Source: Hypericibacter terrae (GTDB lineage: Bacteria > Pseudomonadota > Alphaproteobacteria > Dongiales > Dongiaceae). Taken from it: DNA of 64,000 nucleotides. The position numbers and the translations under genes are program-made. Below are positions 1 to 8,017 of this stretch, piece by piece. The DNA lies in NCBI RefSeq assembly GCF_008728855.1, contig NZ_CP042906.1:1116001-1180000 (forward strand). Direction: 5' to 3'. Within the stretch, counting starts at the first letter, position 1. Every line of letters starts with the position of its first letter. The notes under the pieces are model-generated. The model saw only the letters and a program-made list of their open reading frames with translations, did no database searches and was not told the DNA's origin.

Positions 1-723
1 GCGGGAGCCGGACGAACCCTGGACGTGGTCGTCGACATCGATGTCGGCATGGGCCGCACGGGCTGCGCGGAAATCCCGGATGCGGTGGCGCTGGCGCGGC
101 AGATCGAGGCGGCACCGGCCCTGACCTATGCGGGGATCCAAGCCTATTGGGGCAATCTCCAGCATGTCAGCCCGTTCGCCGAACGGGCGCGCCTGATCGC
201 GATCCAGACCGAGCGGGTGCGCGCCGTGATCGCGGCGCTGACTTCGGCCGGCTTGCCGCCGGCGATCGTCAGCGGCGGCGGCACCGGCAGCCACCGCATC
301 GACGCCGCGACCGGCCTGTTCACGGAAATCCAGCCGGGCTCCTATCTCTTCATGGATTCCTGCTACAGCGCGGTCAGCATTTCCGAGAACGACAATCCCT
401 TCGTCCCGTCGCTGTTCGTGGCCGCGACCGTCGTGTCGGCGAACAAGCCGGGACGGGTGGTGGTGAATGCCGGCTGGAAGGCCTTCGCCGCCGACAGCGG
501 CAAGCCCGTCGCGCTGCGCGGCGGCCCGCCCGGGGCCAGCTTCCGCTTCATGGGCGACGAGCATGGCGCCCTGGATTTCGAGGGCGGCGGGGGACCCAAG
601 CTCGGTGCGACCGTCGAGTTTCTCACCTCGCATTGCGACCCGACCGTCAATCTCTATGGCGCCTTCCATGTGGTGCGCGGAGACGAGGTCGTCGACATCT
701 GGCCGATCAGGGCCCGCTATTAG
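1..723 (+). CDS. D-threonine aldolase / D-serine dehydratase-like PLP enzyme (3' part)
   Basis: This is the C-terminal 240 residues of a fold-III PLP enzyme whose N-terminus lies outside the window. The reading frame is open from base 1. Visible landmarks are the alanine-racemase-like barrel strand DIDVGMGRTG, the IVSGGGTGS phosphate-binding loop, the EIQPGSYLFMD segment and the C-terminal beta-domain ending in HCDPTVNLYG. That last segment resembles the metal-binding HCD motif of DSD1/D-threonine aldolase proteins. The family cleaves or dehydrates D-3-hydroxy amino acids with PLP and a divalent metal. It stops 26 bp before a RidA gene that could clear its enamine/imine product. The exact substrate cannot be told from sequence. 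Confidence 0.85.
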   Translation, partial: AGAGRTLDVVVDIDVGMGRTGCAEIPDAVALARQIEAAPALTYAGIQAYWGNLQHVSPFAERARLIAIQTERVRAVIAALTSAGLPPAIVSGGGTGSHRIDAATGLFTEIQPGSYLFMDSCYSAVSISENDNPFVPSLFVAATVVSANKPGRVVVNAGWKAFAADSGKPVALRGGPPGASFRFMGDEHGALDFEGGGGPKLGATVEFLTSHCDPTVNLYGAFHVVRGDEVVDIWPIRARY

Positions 724-749
724 GGGCCCGCCATCAGGGGAATAAAGCG

Positions 750-1169
750 ATGAAAAAAGCCTATCCGATCGATCATGCCGTGCCGATCTCGAAGACCATC
801 CGGGCCGGCGATTTCATCTTCACCTCCGCCTTCGGTCCCTGGCTCTTCAACCCCGCCAATCTCACCTATGACGACGCGGGCAACATCATCGACGACGGCA
901 CGGGCAACAAGTCGATGGGCCTCGAGGAACAGATTCACCGCACCTTCGGCTTCATCAAGGAAGCGCTGGCGGTCGCAGACTGCACGCTCGACGATGTCGT
1001 CAACTGCGAATGCTGGCTGACCGACCCGCGCGACTTCGTTCCCTTCAACGCGATCTACAAGACCTATTTCAAGGCGGATCCGCCGGTCCGGTCGATCTTC
1101 CCGATGCGCTTCATGTTCGCCTGCAAGGTCGAGATGAAGGTCGTGGCCTATAAACCGCTGAAAACCTGA
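750..1169 (+). CDS. RidA family enamine/imine deaminase-like protein
   Basis: A 139-residue protein of the YjgF/YER057c/UK114 (RidA) family. The ATG follows AGGGGAA at a normal distance, and the stop overlaps the next start (TGATG). The fold is indicated by the early 'AGDFIFTSAFGP' strand, the 'EEQIHRTFGFIKEAL' helix, 'DVVNCECWLTD' and the C-terminal 'PVRSIFPMRFMFACKVEMKVVAY', which holds the Arg typical of active RidA proteins. RidA hydrolyses reactive 2-aminoacrylate and related imines released by PLP dehydratases. Its place directly after a D-hydroxyamino-acid PLP enzyme suggests that role here; this is inference from context. Confidence 0.85.
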   Translation: MKKAYPIDHAVPISKTIRAGDFIFTSAFGPWLFNPANLTYDDAGNIIDDGTGNKSMGLEEQIHRTFGFIKEALAVADCTLDDVVNCECWLTDPRDFVPFNAIYKTYFKADPPVRSIFPMRFMFACKVEMKVVAYKPLKT

Positions 1170-1990
1170 TGGCGTCGAAAGCCAACCTCTTCCAGGTCGT
1201 CACCTTCGCGACGGATGCGCGGCACGGCAATCCCGCTTTCGTGCTGAGCGGCGCGCGCGACGCCTCCGACCAGGTCCTGACGACGGCCTGCGCGATCCTG
1301 CGCACCGACATCGTCGCGGTCCTGGGCGAGCCTTCCGGACTGGATACCCCGCTCCGATTTTTCACCACGGCCGGGCCGCACGCGGGGGCCGGCCACGCGA
1401 CCCTGGCCGCTGCGCATGTCGTCCTCCGGGCCGAACCCGCCGCCGGCAAAGGCCCGCCGCCGCGTTCGGTCATCTTTCATCTGGCCAATGGCGACAGCCG
1501 CGCCGCCCATATCGAAGGCAACCGCATTTCCATCGACTTTCCGGTCATGCCGGGAAGCCGGATCGACCGCGTCGAGGAGATGGCGGCCGCCCTCGGCGCG
1601 CGCCCGCTGGAGACCTGGGTGGCGCCCTTCGGCTATGTCGCGATCTTCGAGGATCCCGCCGTGATCGCCCGGCTGCGGCCGGACCTGGCGCGCGTCTCGG
1701 CCTTCGACCGGAACGCCGTGATCGCCACAGCACCGGGCGATTCCGAGTCCGATATCGTCATCCGCGTCTTCGCGCCGAAGGTGGGCCTGCCCGAGGATCC
1801 CGTCTGCGGCACGGCCCATCGCATCATCGTTCCCTATTGGGCCGAACGGCGGGGCAAGAAGCGGATTCACAGCCGCCACCTCTCGCCGCGGGGCGGCGAC
1901 CTGTGGTGCGAGGACAAGGGCGAGCTGGTCGCCATCGCCGGCGAAAGCAGCCTCGTCATCGACGGGACCATAAGGTTGCCGGACGAATGA
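1169..1990 (+). CDS. PhzF-family isomerase-like protein
   Basis: A 273-residue member of the PhzF/diaminopimelate-epimerase-like fold. Family landmarks are present: GNPAFVL near the N-terminus, GHATLAAAHV at about residue 75, and DPVCGTAHRIIVPYW near residue 210, matching the usual DPVTGSAH block. The short stretch that normally reads SET and carries the catalytic Glu appears here as RTDIV, so that position looks like Asp. The Cys normally before GHATLA is Ala. Either the activity is altered or the alignment shifts by a residue. It overlaps both neighbours by a few bases and is certainly co-translated with them. Substrate unknown. Confidence 0.8.
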   Translation: MASKANLFQVVTFATDARHGNPAFVLSGARDASDQVLTTACAILRTDIVAVLGEPSGLDTPLRFFTTAGPHAGAGHATLAAAHVVLRAEPAAGKGPPPRSVIFHLANGDSRAAHIEGNRISIDFPVMPGSRIDRVEEMAAALGARPLETWVAPFGYVAIFEDPAVIARLRPDLARVSAFDRNAVIATAPGDSESDIVIRVFAPKVGLPEDPVCGTAHRIIVPYWAERRGKKRIHSRHLSPRGGDLWCEDKGELVAIAGESSLVIDGTIRLPDE

Positions 1991-2910
1991 GCCCGCGTTA
2001 TCGCCAACCCACCGAAACGGGGCCGCTCGTCGCGCTCGAGAAGGGTCCCTACGCCTTGACCGTGGCGCCGGGTTTCGGCGCGCGCATGGTGTCGTTCCGC
2101 TATGCCGGCCGCGATGTGCTGCGGCCGGCGTCGGATGCGGCCCTCGCGCGGCCGACCAACTATGGCTTCGCGGGCTTTCCGCTGATGCCCTATTCCGGGC
2201 CCCTGTTCGGGGAGGGTTTCATCTTCGGCGGCGTGAGCTATCCGCTGGTCCGCAACGTTCCGGAGGAGCCGACGGCCACGCATGGCGAGTCATGGATTTC
2301 GCCCTTCGGGATTCTCGACCGGAGCGGCGACACGCTCGAGCTGGCGATGACGCATGAGCCGACGCCGGGGACCTTTCCCTTCCGGTATCGCGGCCTCGTC
2401 CGCTACTCGCTGTCGGCGGCGGGCCTCTCCATTCTCCTGCGGATCACCTCGCGCGATCACCGGCCGATGCCGGCCGGGCTCGGCATCCATCCCTATTTTC
2501 CAAAACATCCCGGCACGCGATTGCGTTTTCACTCCCTCGGCGTCTGGCCGCCCGATGCGCCCGAGGCGATCGGGCTCGGCTGCCAGCCCTTGATCGAGGG
2601 CCTCGATTTCGGCAACGGCCCGGACATGTCGGAGATGGTCGTCGACCGTCTCTATGAAGGCTGGGACGGGACGGCGGAGATCATCGCCCCCGATGGGTTC
2701 CGCACCGTGATCGAGGCCGACGGCGTGCTCGACAAGATGCAGATCTACAGCGCCTGGGATTACCCCTATGTCTGCGTCGAGCCCGTGAGCAACGCCAATG
2801 ACGGCTTCAACCGCATGACCGCCGGAGTTCCGAGCCACGGCGTCCGGGTGCTCGAACCCAATCGCTCGATCGAAGGCACGGTGCGGATCTTCGTCGCCGA
2901 GGCGCGATGA
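1987..2910 (+). CDS. Aldose 1-epimerase family protein
   Basis: A 307-residue galactose-mutarotase-like protein. The start is the ATG that overlaps the PhzF stop (ATGA). The beta-sandwich signature GIHPYF (catalytic His, about residue 165) and the late VCVEPVSN segment (catalytic Glu) are both present, so an active mutarotase or a related sugar-binding enzyme is likely. It ends the first plus-strand operon and stops 4 bp from a convergent SDR gene. Its sugar is not predictable, and its pairing with an amino-acid PLP enzyme and PhzF is unusual. Confidence 0.85.
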   Translation: MSPRYRQPTETGPLVALEKGPYALTVAPGFGARMVSFRYAGRDVLRPASDAALARPTNYGFAGFPLMPYSGPLFGEGFIFGGVSYPLVRNVPEEPTATHGESWISPFGILDRSGDTLELAMTHEPTPGTFPFRYRGLVRYSLSAAGLSILLRITSRDHRPMPAGLGIHPYFPKHPGTRLRFHSLGVWPPDAPEAIGLGCQPLIEGLDFGNGPDMSEMVVDRLYEGWDGTAEIIAPDGFRTVIEADGVLDKMQIYSAWDYPYVCVEPVSNANDGFNRMTAGVPSHGVRVLEPNRSIEGTVRIFVAEAR

Positions 2911-2914
2911 CGGA

Positions 2915-3682
2915 TCAGAGCTCGGCGTTGACGATGAAGCCGGCATCCACCAGCAGTGCCGCCGAGGTGACGTAGCTGGCATCGTCCGACAGCAGGAAGG
3001 CGATGCTGGCGGCGAGTTCCGAGGGCTTGCCGATGCGGCCCAGCGCGATGCGCTCCTGGTAATATTTCAGCGCCGGCGGGTCGTCGAGCAGGCCGGCGCT
3101 CATATTGGTCTGGACAGCCCCGGGTTCGATGACATTGACGCGGATGCCATGCTTGCCGAGTACGGCCCCCAGCGCCTTGCCCAGCATGCTGATGGCACCC
3201 TTGGTGCCGCAATAGGCGACCTGGGTGGGCGCTCCGACATGGGCCGAGATCGAGCTGATCATGACGATGGCGCCGCCATGGCCCTCGGCGATCATCTGGC
3301 GGGCACCCTCGGTGCAGACCACCCAGGCGCCGCGCACATTGGTCTCGAACAGATTGTCGAAGGCCTCGTCCGAGGTCTGGTCCCACGGCATGAAGGGATT
3401 GATCGCGGCGTTGGAGACGACATAGTCGAGGCGTCCTCCTCGCTTCGCCACCGCGGCGACCATGGCCCGGACCTGCTTCGGGTCGCGCATGTCGGCGGCG
3501 ACGTCGAACGCCTGGCCGCCCGCCGCCTTGATCAAGCCGAGGGTCTCATCGGCGTCGAGATCGGGCTTGCGGTTGACGGCGACCAGCGCCCCTTCCGAGG
3601 CGAGCCGAACCGCCGTGGCCTGGCCGATGCCCGTCGTGGCGCCCGTCACGAGCGCGACCTTGCCAGCGAACCGGCGCTCCAT
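2915..3682 (-). CDS. SDR family NAD(P)-dependent oxidoreductase
   Basis: A 255-residue classical short-chain dehydrogenase. The Rossmann motif GATTGIG lies at residues 14-20, a NAAIN block marks strand 4, the catalytic Ser is in MISSIS and the YCGTK motif supplies Tyr and Lys. The C-terminal segment with DAGFIVNAEL is typical of dehydrogenases acting on sugars or small alcohols. A strong AGGAG sits 6 bases upstream of the ATG. It is the last gene of the minus-strand operon beginning with an APC permease, 24 bp after the cyclase-family gene. It probably oxidises an intermediate of that pathway. Confidence 0.9.
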   Translation of the reverse strand: MERRFAGKVALVTGATTGIGQATAVRLASEGALVAVNRKPDLDADETLGLIKAAGGQAFDVAADMRDPKQVRAMVAAVAKRGGRLDYVVSNAAINPFMPWDQTSDEAFDNLFETNVRGAWVVCTEGARQMIAEGHGGAIVMISSISAHVGAPTQVAYCGTKGAISMLGKALGAVLGKHGIRVNVIEPGAVQTNMSAGLLDDPPALKYYQERIALGRIGKPSELAASIAFLLSDDASYVTSAALLVDAGFIVNAEL

Positions 3683-3706
3683 CTGCGTCTCCTATCTCCG
3701 TAACGA

Positions 3707-4669
3707 TCAGAACAGGGCGATCGGGTTCCACGGGCAACCCGTGGCGCCCGGCAGGCGGAGCGGCAACCCGACCACCATGAATTCCCAGCGCTTCTCTTCC
3801 TCGCAGGCCTGGTGGAGCTCTTCCAGCTGCAGGCTGTCGGAGACCAGCATGCCCATCGAGGTCAGCTGCAGCGCGTGGATCGGGTAGGGCATGTCCTCGA
3901 CATTGCTCGGCACGGTCTCGCCGTCGCCGTCGGGCAGGAAGGCCGCGATCTTCCGCTCATGCATCCAGGGGATGGTGTCCACATGCAGCCCCGCCTTGCC
4001 CTGGCCGGCCGGCGGGTAGTCGTTGCTCCAGGGGCCGAGCGCGAGGCGCCGTTTGTGATGGCCGGTGCGGAAGACGAGAATGTCGCCCTCGCCCAGGCGC
4101 ACGCCCTGCTCCTTCTCGATCGCCTCCAGCTCGGCGCGCGTCACCGCCTCGCCGGGCTCGAGCCAATCGACCTTGCGATGGCGCGCCGCGTCGAGCAGCA
4201 CGCCGCGGCCGACGATGCCGTGGTAATAGGCGGCGATGCTACCCCAGTCCGAGCCGCGCGAGGTCAGCAGCTCGGCCGGCTTGCCGTTATAGAGCTTGCC
4301 CTTGTAGGCGACGTGGTTGAGCGCATCGACATGGGTGTGGCAATCGCCGTGACTCGCCATGGCGAGATAGCACATGCCGAAGGAGAGCCCGCTCTTGCTG
4401 ATGGGGATGTCGTGCATCAGCGACATCAGATGCACGGCGGGGTTCGGATTGTCGGGGCCGGCCTGCTTGTTGATCGGGATCGCCATCGAGACCGAGCGGC
4501 CCTTGCGCACCAGCGCCGCGGCGGCGGCGATCTTCGCCGGCGTGATGTAGTTGAGGGTGCCGAGCTCGTCGTCCTCGCCCCACTTGCCCCAGTTCTTGAT
4601 GCTCTCGAACATCTTGTCGAATGCCGCAAGGGAGACGGGGGCGGCGGGGGTCAGCTGTCGCGTCATCAT
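3707..4669 (-). CDS. Cyclase-family metal-dependent hydrolase (kynurenine formamidase-like)
   Basis: About 320 residues. The motif HGDCHTHVDALNH near residue 107 is a variant of the cyclase-family HxGTHxDxPxH metal-binding signature. The family includes kynurenine formamidase and isatin hydrolase and hydrolyses amide or lactam bonds using Mn or Zn. Two tandem ATGs (4669 and 4666) follow GGAG; either may be used. It lies between the jelly-roll protein and the SDR in the same operon. The N-terminal half carries the long 'FESIKNWGKWGEDDELGTLNYI' segment common in proteobacterial relatives of unknown substrate. Confidence 0.85.
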   Translation of the reverse strand: MMTRQLTPAAPVSLAAFDKMFESIKNWGKWGEDDELGTLNYITPAKIAAAAALVRKGRSVSMAIPINKQAGPDNPNPAVHLMSLMHDIPISKSGLSFGMCYLAMASHGDCHTHVDALNHVAYKGKLYNGKPAELLTSRGSDWGSIAAYYHGIVGRGVLLDAARHRKVDWLEPGEAVTRAELEAIEKEQGVRLGEGDILVFRTGHHKRRLALGPWSNDYPPAGQGKAGLHVDTIPWMHERKIAAFLPDGDGETVPSNVEDMPYPIHALQLTSMGMLVSDSLQLEELHQACEEEKRWEFMVVGLPLRLPGATGCPWNPIALF

Positions 4670-4735
4670 CAATCTCCATTGAAACGGCAGCGGCGCGGGG
4701 CTCTCGCCCCGCGCCTTCGATGCCGGATCTGCCGG

Positions 4736-5440
4736 TCAATCGTAGGTATGCACCTCGAAGGATCGCACGCCGTGGTCGGCATTGGTCGTGCCGACGCCGA
4801 AGTTGAAGCCGATCCCGGGGGCGCCCGACTTGATGTTGTCGTCGACCACCGAGATCATCGCCACGCCGTTGAGATAACCGGTGATGACGTTGCCGACGAT
4901 CGACGCTTCGATGATGGCGCCGTCCCTCACGCCGTATTTCTTGCCGATCAGTTTCTTCAAGGAGGTCCAGCCGCCGACCGGACCGTTCCACCGCACGATC
5001 TCGGCATACCCTTCGTCGGTATCGAGCACACGGAAGAACACCTCGTAGCCGTTGCAGAAGTTGGCCTTCATGTTGTGGCGCAAGCGGATCTGCACCTCTT
5101 GGAACACCTTGTTCGTCTGGTTCCGGCTGAAGACCTTCACCTTGCCATACTGGTTCGGTCCCCATTGTCCGGTCAGGACGGCGGTGGGGTCGTCATAGTC
5201 GCCGACCGGCGCGCCGCCCTCGACCGCACCTGCGCCGAGACTGGCCTGCTCGGCGCGGCGTTCCGCCACCTGGTTGCGCGAGACTTCGCCGAAGGCGACG
5301 CCGTCCTTCACCAGGACGTCGCACCAATCGATGCCGTCCTTGCGTCCGTTGAGCCACAGCCCCCCTTCCGAGAGCGGCGACTCGTTCTTCTTGAACTCGG
5401 TCTTGTAGGAACGGACCGGCGTCTTCTTCGGCAACTCCAT
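4736..5440 (-). CDS. Concanavalin-A-like jelly-roll protein of unknown function
   Basis: A 234-residue protein without a signal peptide or membrane segment. The pattern of alternating beta strands, with 'GQWGPNQYGKVKVFSR', 'NFCNGYEVFFRVLDTDEGYAEIVRWNG', 'ASIVGNVITGYLNGV' and 'APGIGFNFG', resembles the LamG/concanavalin-like glucanase fold of DUF1080-type proteins. A GGGGGA ribosome site precedes the ATG. It sits 35 bp after the permease gene and before the cyclase. The absence of an export signal is odd for this fold and suggests a cytoplasmic ligand-binding or hydrolytic role. I do not recognise a named family. Confidence 0.7.
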   Translation of the reverse strand: MELPKKTPVRSYKTEFKKNESPLSEGGLWLNGRKDGIDWCDVLVKDGVAFGEVSRNQVAERRAEQASLGAGAVEGGAPVGDYDDPTAVLTGQWGPNQYGKVKVFSRNQTNKVFQEVQIRLRHNMKANFCNGYEVFFRVLDTDEGYAEIVRWNGPVGGWTSLKKLIGKKYGVRDGAIIEASIVGNVITGYLNGVAMISVVDDNIKSGAPGIGFNFGVGTTNADHGVRSFEVHTYD

Positions 5441-5475
5441 CGCGTTTCCCCCAGTGGCTGTTGCTGTCGTTGTCT

Positions 5476-6984
5476 TCAGAGCGGGTGGTGGTGCTCGATG
5501 TCTTCGCGCTCACCGATGACTTCGGCGGTCTTCGTCAGCCAGGCCTCGTCGCCCGTCGCCTTCTTCCAGACGATGATGGCGATGCCCAGGCCGAGCCAGA
5601 TCAGCGCAACCAGCGGAGTCCAGTTGTTGGGCGGCGCCGGCAGCGGCACGAAGGCGGCGTAGATCGAGTAGATCAGCACGAGACTGGTCCCGACCGGGAA
5701 GATGAAGTGCTTGATCCAGTTGAACTCGCTGCGCGCCTTGGTCCAGAAGTAGACCACGAGGCCGACGTTGGCCGCCACGTAGACGAAGATCACGCCGAGC
5801 ACCAGCACGAAGGCGATCAGGAAGATGAAGAAGGGCCATGGGCCGCCCAGAAGCGCCGGCCCGCCGAAGCCGAGCACGACCGACAGAATGAGCTGCGCGG
5901 TCACGGCGGTGGTCGGAGTCTTGCGTGTCGAATGGACTTTGCCGAAGGCACGCGGCAGCACGCCGACGCGGCCCATGCTGTACCACATGCGGGTCGCGAC
6001 GTTCTGGCAGGCGAGGCTGGCGCCCAGGACCGACGTGATCATGGCGAGCAAGGTCAGCCACCACATGCCGCCCCAGACACGGTGCGCGATCACCAGGCCC
6101 GGGACTTTCGCTGACGTCTTCAGGTTCGGCAGGTCGTCAACGCCCCAGCCGACGACCTGGCCCCACTGCGCGATCACCAGCATGACGCCGATGATCAGAA
6201 TCGACGCCATGATCGAGCGCGGCACGTTGCGCCGGGGATTCTCGGTTTCCTCGGCCAGCGGCACCGCAGCCTCCCATCCGGTCAACCCCTGCACCGTGAG
6301 GACCACCACGATGAAGAATCCGGAGGTTGTCGCGAGGCCGCCGGGATTAAACGATGTGGTGAAGACCGCAAAGGTGAAGCCGCCCGGGCCCGGATCGGCG
6401 AGGCCGGTGAGGCCGAGCGCCAGCACGATCAGGAATTCCGCCAGACCGACGACCACGATCCATTTGATCGAGAACGAGATGCCGGTGTAGCCGGCCCAGG
6501 CCACCAGCGGAATGCCGATGACCACCGCATACCACCAATGGAAGGTGATGCCGTAGTTCGCGGCGAGTTCGTCCTGCAGGATCTGCCCCAGCACGGCGAG
6601 CGACGGCCCCGCCACCACGGGCGAATAGAGCACGAACACCCAGCCGGTGAGGAAGCCCATCGATGGCCCCAGCGTGCGGCTGACATAGGTGAAGTACCCG
6701 CCTGCCGACGGGAATTTCCTGGCGAGCTCCATCAGGCAGACGCCGAGCGGGATCACGACGATGAGGCCGATGAGATAGGCGAGCGGCGCCTGTCCGCCCG
6801 CAAAACTGACCAGCGTCTGGGTGAAGAAGAACGCGGCGATCGCGGGTGCGATGTGCGTGATGTTCTGCATGACCGCGCCGGCGAGCCCGACGGCGCCCGG
6901 CTTCAGGTCGGTGACGGCGACGTAGTCCTTGCCCTTCGCCTCGACGAAACCGGTCGAGCCTCGGTTTGCGTTGTTGCTTGCCAT
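5476..6984 (-). CDS. APC-superfamily amino acid/amine permease
   Basis: A 502-residue inner-membrane transporter with about 12 hydrophobic segments. The N-terminal 'LKPGAVGLAGAVMQNITHIAPAIAAFFF' is the APC first helix with its helix break. 'EETENPRRNVPRSI' at about residue 230 is the conserved loop found in amino acid permeases. The frame extends further upstream, but the ATG at 6984 has AAGGGGGA before it and yields the usual short hydrophilic N-terminus. It is the first gene of the operon with the jelly-roll protein, cyclase and SDR, and so probably brings in their substrate, an amino acid or amine derivative. Confidence 0.9.
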   Translation of the reverse strand: MASNNANRGSTGFVEAKGKDYVAVTDLKPGAVGLAGAVMQNITHIAPAIAAFFFTQTLVSFAGGQAPLAYLIGLIVVIPLGVCLMELARKFPSAGGYFTYVSRTLGPSMGFLTGWVFVLYSPVVAGPSLAVLGQILQDELAANYGITFHWWYAVVIGIPLVAWAGYTGISFSIKWIVVVGLAEFLIVLALGLTGLADPGPGGFTFAVFTTSFNPGGLATTSGFFIVVVLTVQGLTGWEAAVPLAEETENPRRNVPRSIMASILIIGVMLVIAQWGQVVGWGVDDLPNLKTSAKVPGLVIAHRVWGGMWWLTLLAMITSVLGASLACQNVATRMWYSMGRVGVLPRAFGKVHSTRKTPTTAVTAQLILSVVLGFGGPALLGGPWPFFIFLIAFVLVLGVIFVYVAANVGLVVYFWTKARSEFNWIKHFIFPVGTSLVLIYSIYAAFVPLPAPPNNWTPLVALIWLGLGIAIIVWKKATGDEAWLTKTAEVIGEREDIEHHHPL

Positions 6985-7132
6985 AGCTTTCTTCCCCCTT
7001 GTCGTTTGCGTCACAGCGCAGACGAATGCAGCGTCGGACATAGCGAGCCGCTAAGCCGTTTACCCCAGTCGATGCGGGCCGATTTCTACGGTCATCGGTC
7101 TTTTTCCGCCTCTCGATCGCCCTCGATCCTCG

Positions 7133-7573
7133 TCAAGTACCTCCGGCCGGAAGCCGGCGCGGCGCGTCCTCGAAGGAACGCAGACTGCAGATCAATCCGC
7201 GTTCCAGTCGCATCAGGTTGATACCCTCGACCAGCCAGTCATTGTTGGCGGTATCGGTGAGCACCGCACGGTACTCGACGCAGTGCGCGCCCTGGCCCGC
7301 GAAGCCCGCCTTCACATCGACCTTGAGGCCCGGAAAACTGTCGAAGCTCTTTTGATAGAGCGCCGCGACCGCCTCATGACCGCGGTACGCACCGTCGGGC
7401 GTGATCACTTCGGCGTCGCGGGTGAAATGCGTCATGAGCTTGTCGAGATCGCGCGCGCATTCGTCGTCCCAGTAGGCGGTGATCCGCGCCATCGCCGCGG
7501 CGAGGCTTCCCGGCGCGTCCGCGCCGGACGAGGTCGAGAGCTCGAGGCCGGCAGGCAGGCGTTCCTGGCTCAT
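7133..7573 (-). CDS. SnoaL-like / NTF2-fold polyketide-cyclase-like protein
   Basis: About 146 residues from the ATG at 7573; a longer frame exists, but its first part is arginine-rich and not family-like. 'ITAYWDDECARDLDKLMTHFTRDAEVITPDGAYRGHEAVAALY' is the classic NTF2-fold opening, followed by 'SFPGLKVDVKAGFAGQGAHCVEY'. Such proteins are small catalysts or binding proteins, including SnoaL cyclases and nuclear-transport-factor folds. The gene stands alone, 149 bp from the permease operon and divergent from the radical SAM gene. Function unknown. Confidence 0.75.
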   Translation of the reverse strand: MSQERLPAGLELSTSSGADAPGSLAAAMARITAYWDDECARDLDKLMTHFTRDAEVITPDGAYRGHEAVAALYQKSFDSFPGLKVDVKAGFAGQGAHCVEYRAVLTDTANNDWLVEGINLMRLERGLICSLRSFEDAPRRLPAGGT

Positions 7574-8017
7574 GGGAACCGAGCTCCGGCGAGCGCGGGC
7601 GGCATCGGAATGCGCCGCCCTGTTGTCAAAGCAGTGAGCTCCTCTGGCCCGGCGCCGCGGCGCGGGCAGGCATCGGCGCGATATTGCGATCGGGAATGTC
7701 GATCTCGACGAGACGCTCAGCTTTGGGACCATCGGACCGACGCATCAATGCCCAGCCTCCCGCAGCGCCAGATGGCCGCTTGGACGAGGGCTCTCACAGC
7801 CCCGCCGGCATCGATGCCGGTCGCCAAGCCCATGCGCTTAGGTCCAGTTAACTGGAACGACGGATCAGGGTCAAGGTTAAATAGGTTGTTCACCTATGGA
7901 CAGTTTGATCTTCCCAACCGTGAGCGCCTGCCGTGGCCACCGAGGGACATTGCAAGGCAGCGATTGCCGCCGCCGGGGATGCTAGGCTGGCGCTTTCCAC
8001 CCTTGGAACGGATCCCC
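7574..8017. other. Intergenic region with a 14-bp palindrome
   Basis: This 444-base stretch between the divergent SnoaL-like and radical SAM genes holds no convincing gene. At 7843-7856 lies the perfect palindrome TCCAGTTAACTGGA, followed by an AT-richer tract (7863-7900) unlike its surroundings. The arrangement suits an operator close to a promoter reading toward the radical SAM gene. Confidence 0.4.

Noticed and set aside
3812-5662. A plus-strand open frame of about 616 codons
   Set aside because: It lies antisense across the cyclase, jelly-roll and permease genes, which all have clear motifs, starts and ribosome sites.
7283-8017. N-terminal extension of the radical SAM protein
   Set aside because: It runs antisense through the SnoaL-like gene and the intergenic palindrome; family similarity begins at about 8018.
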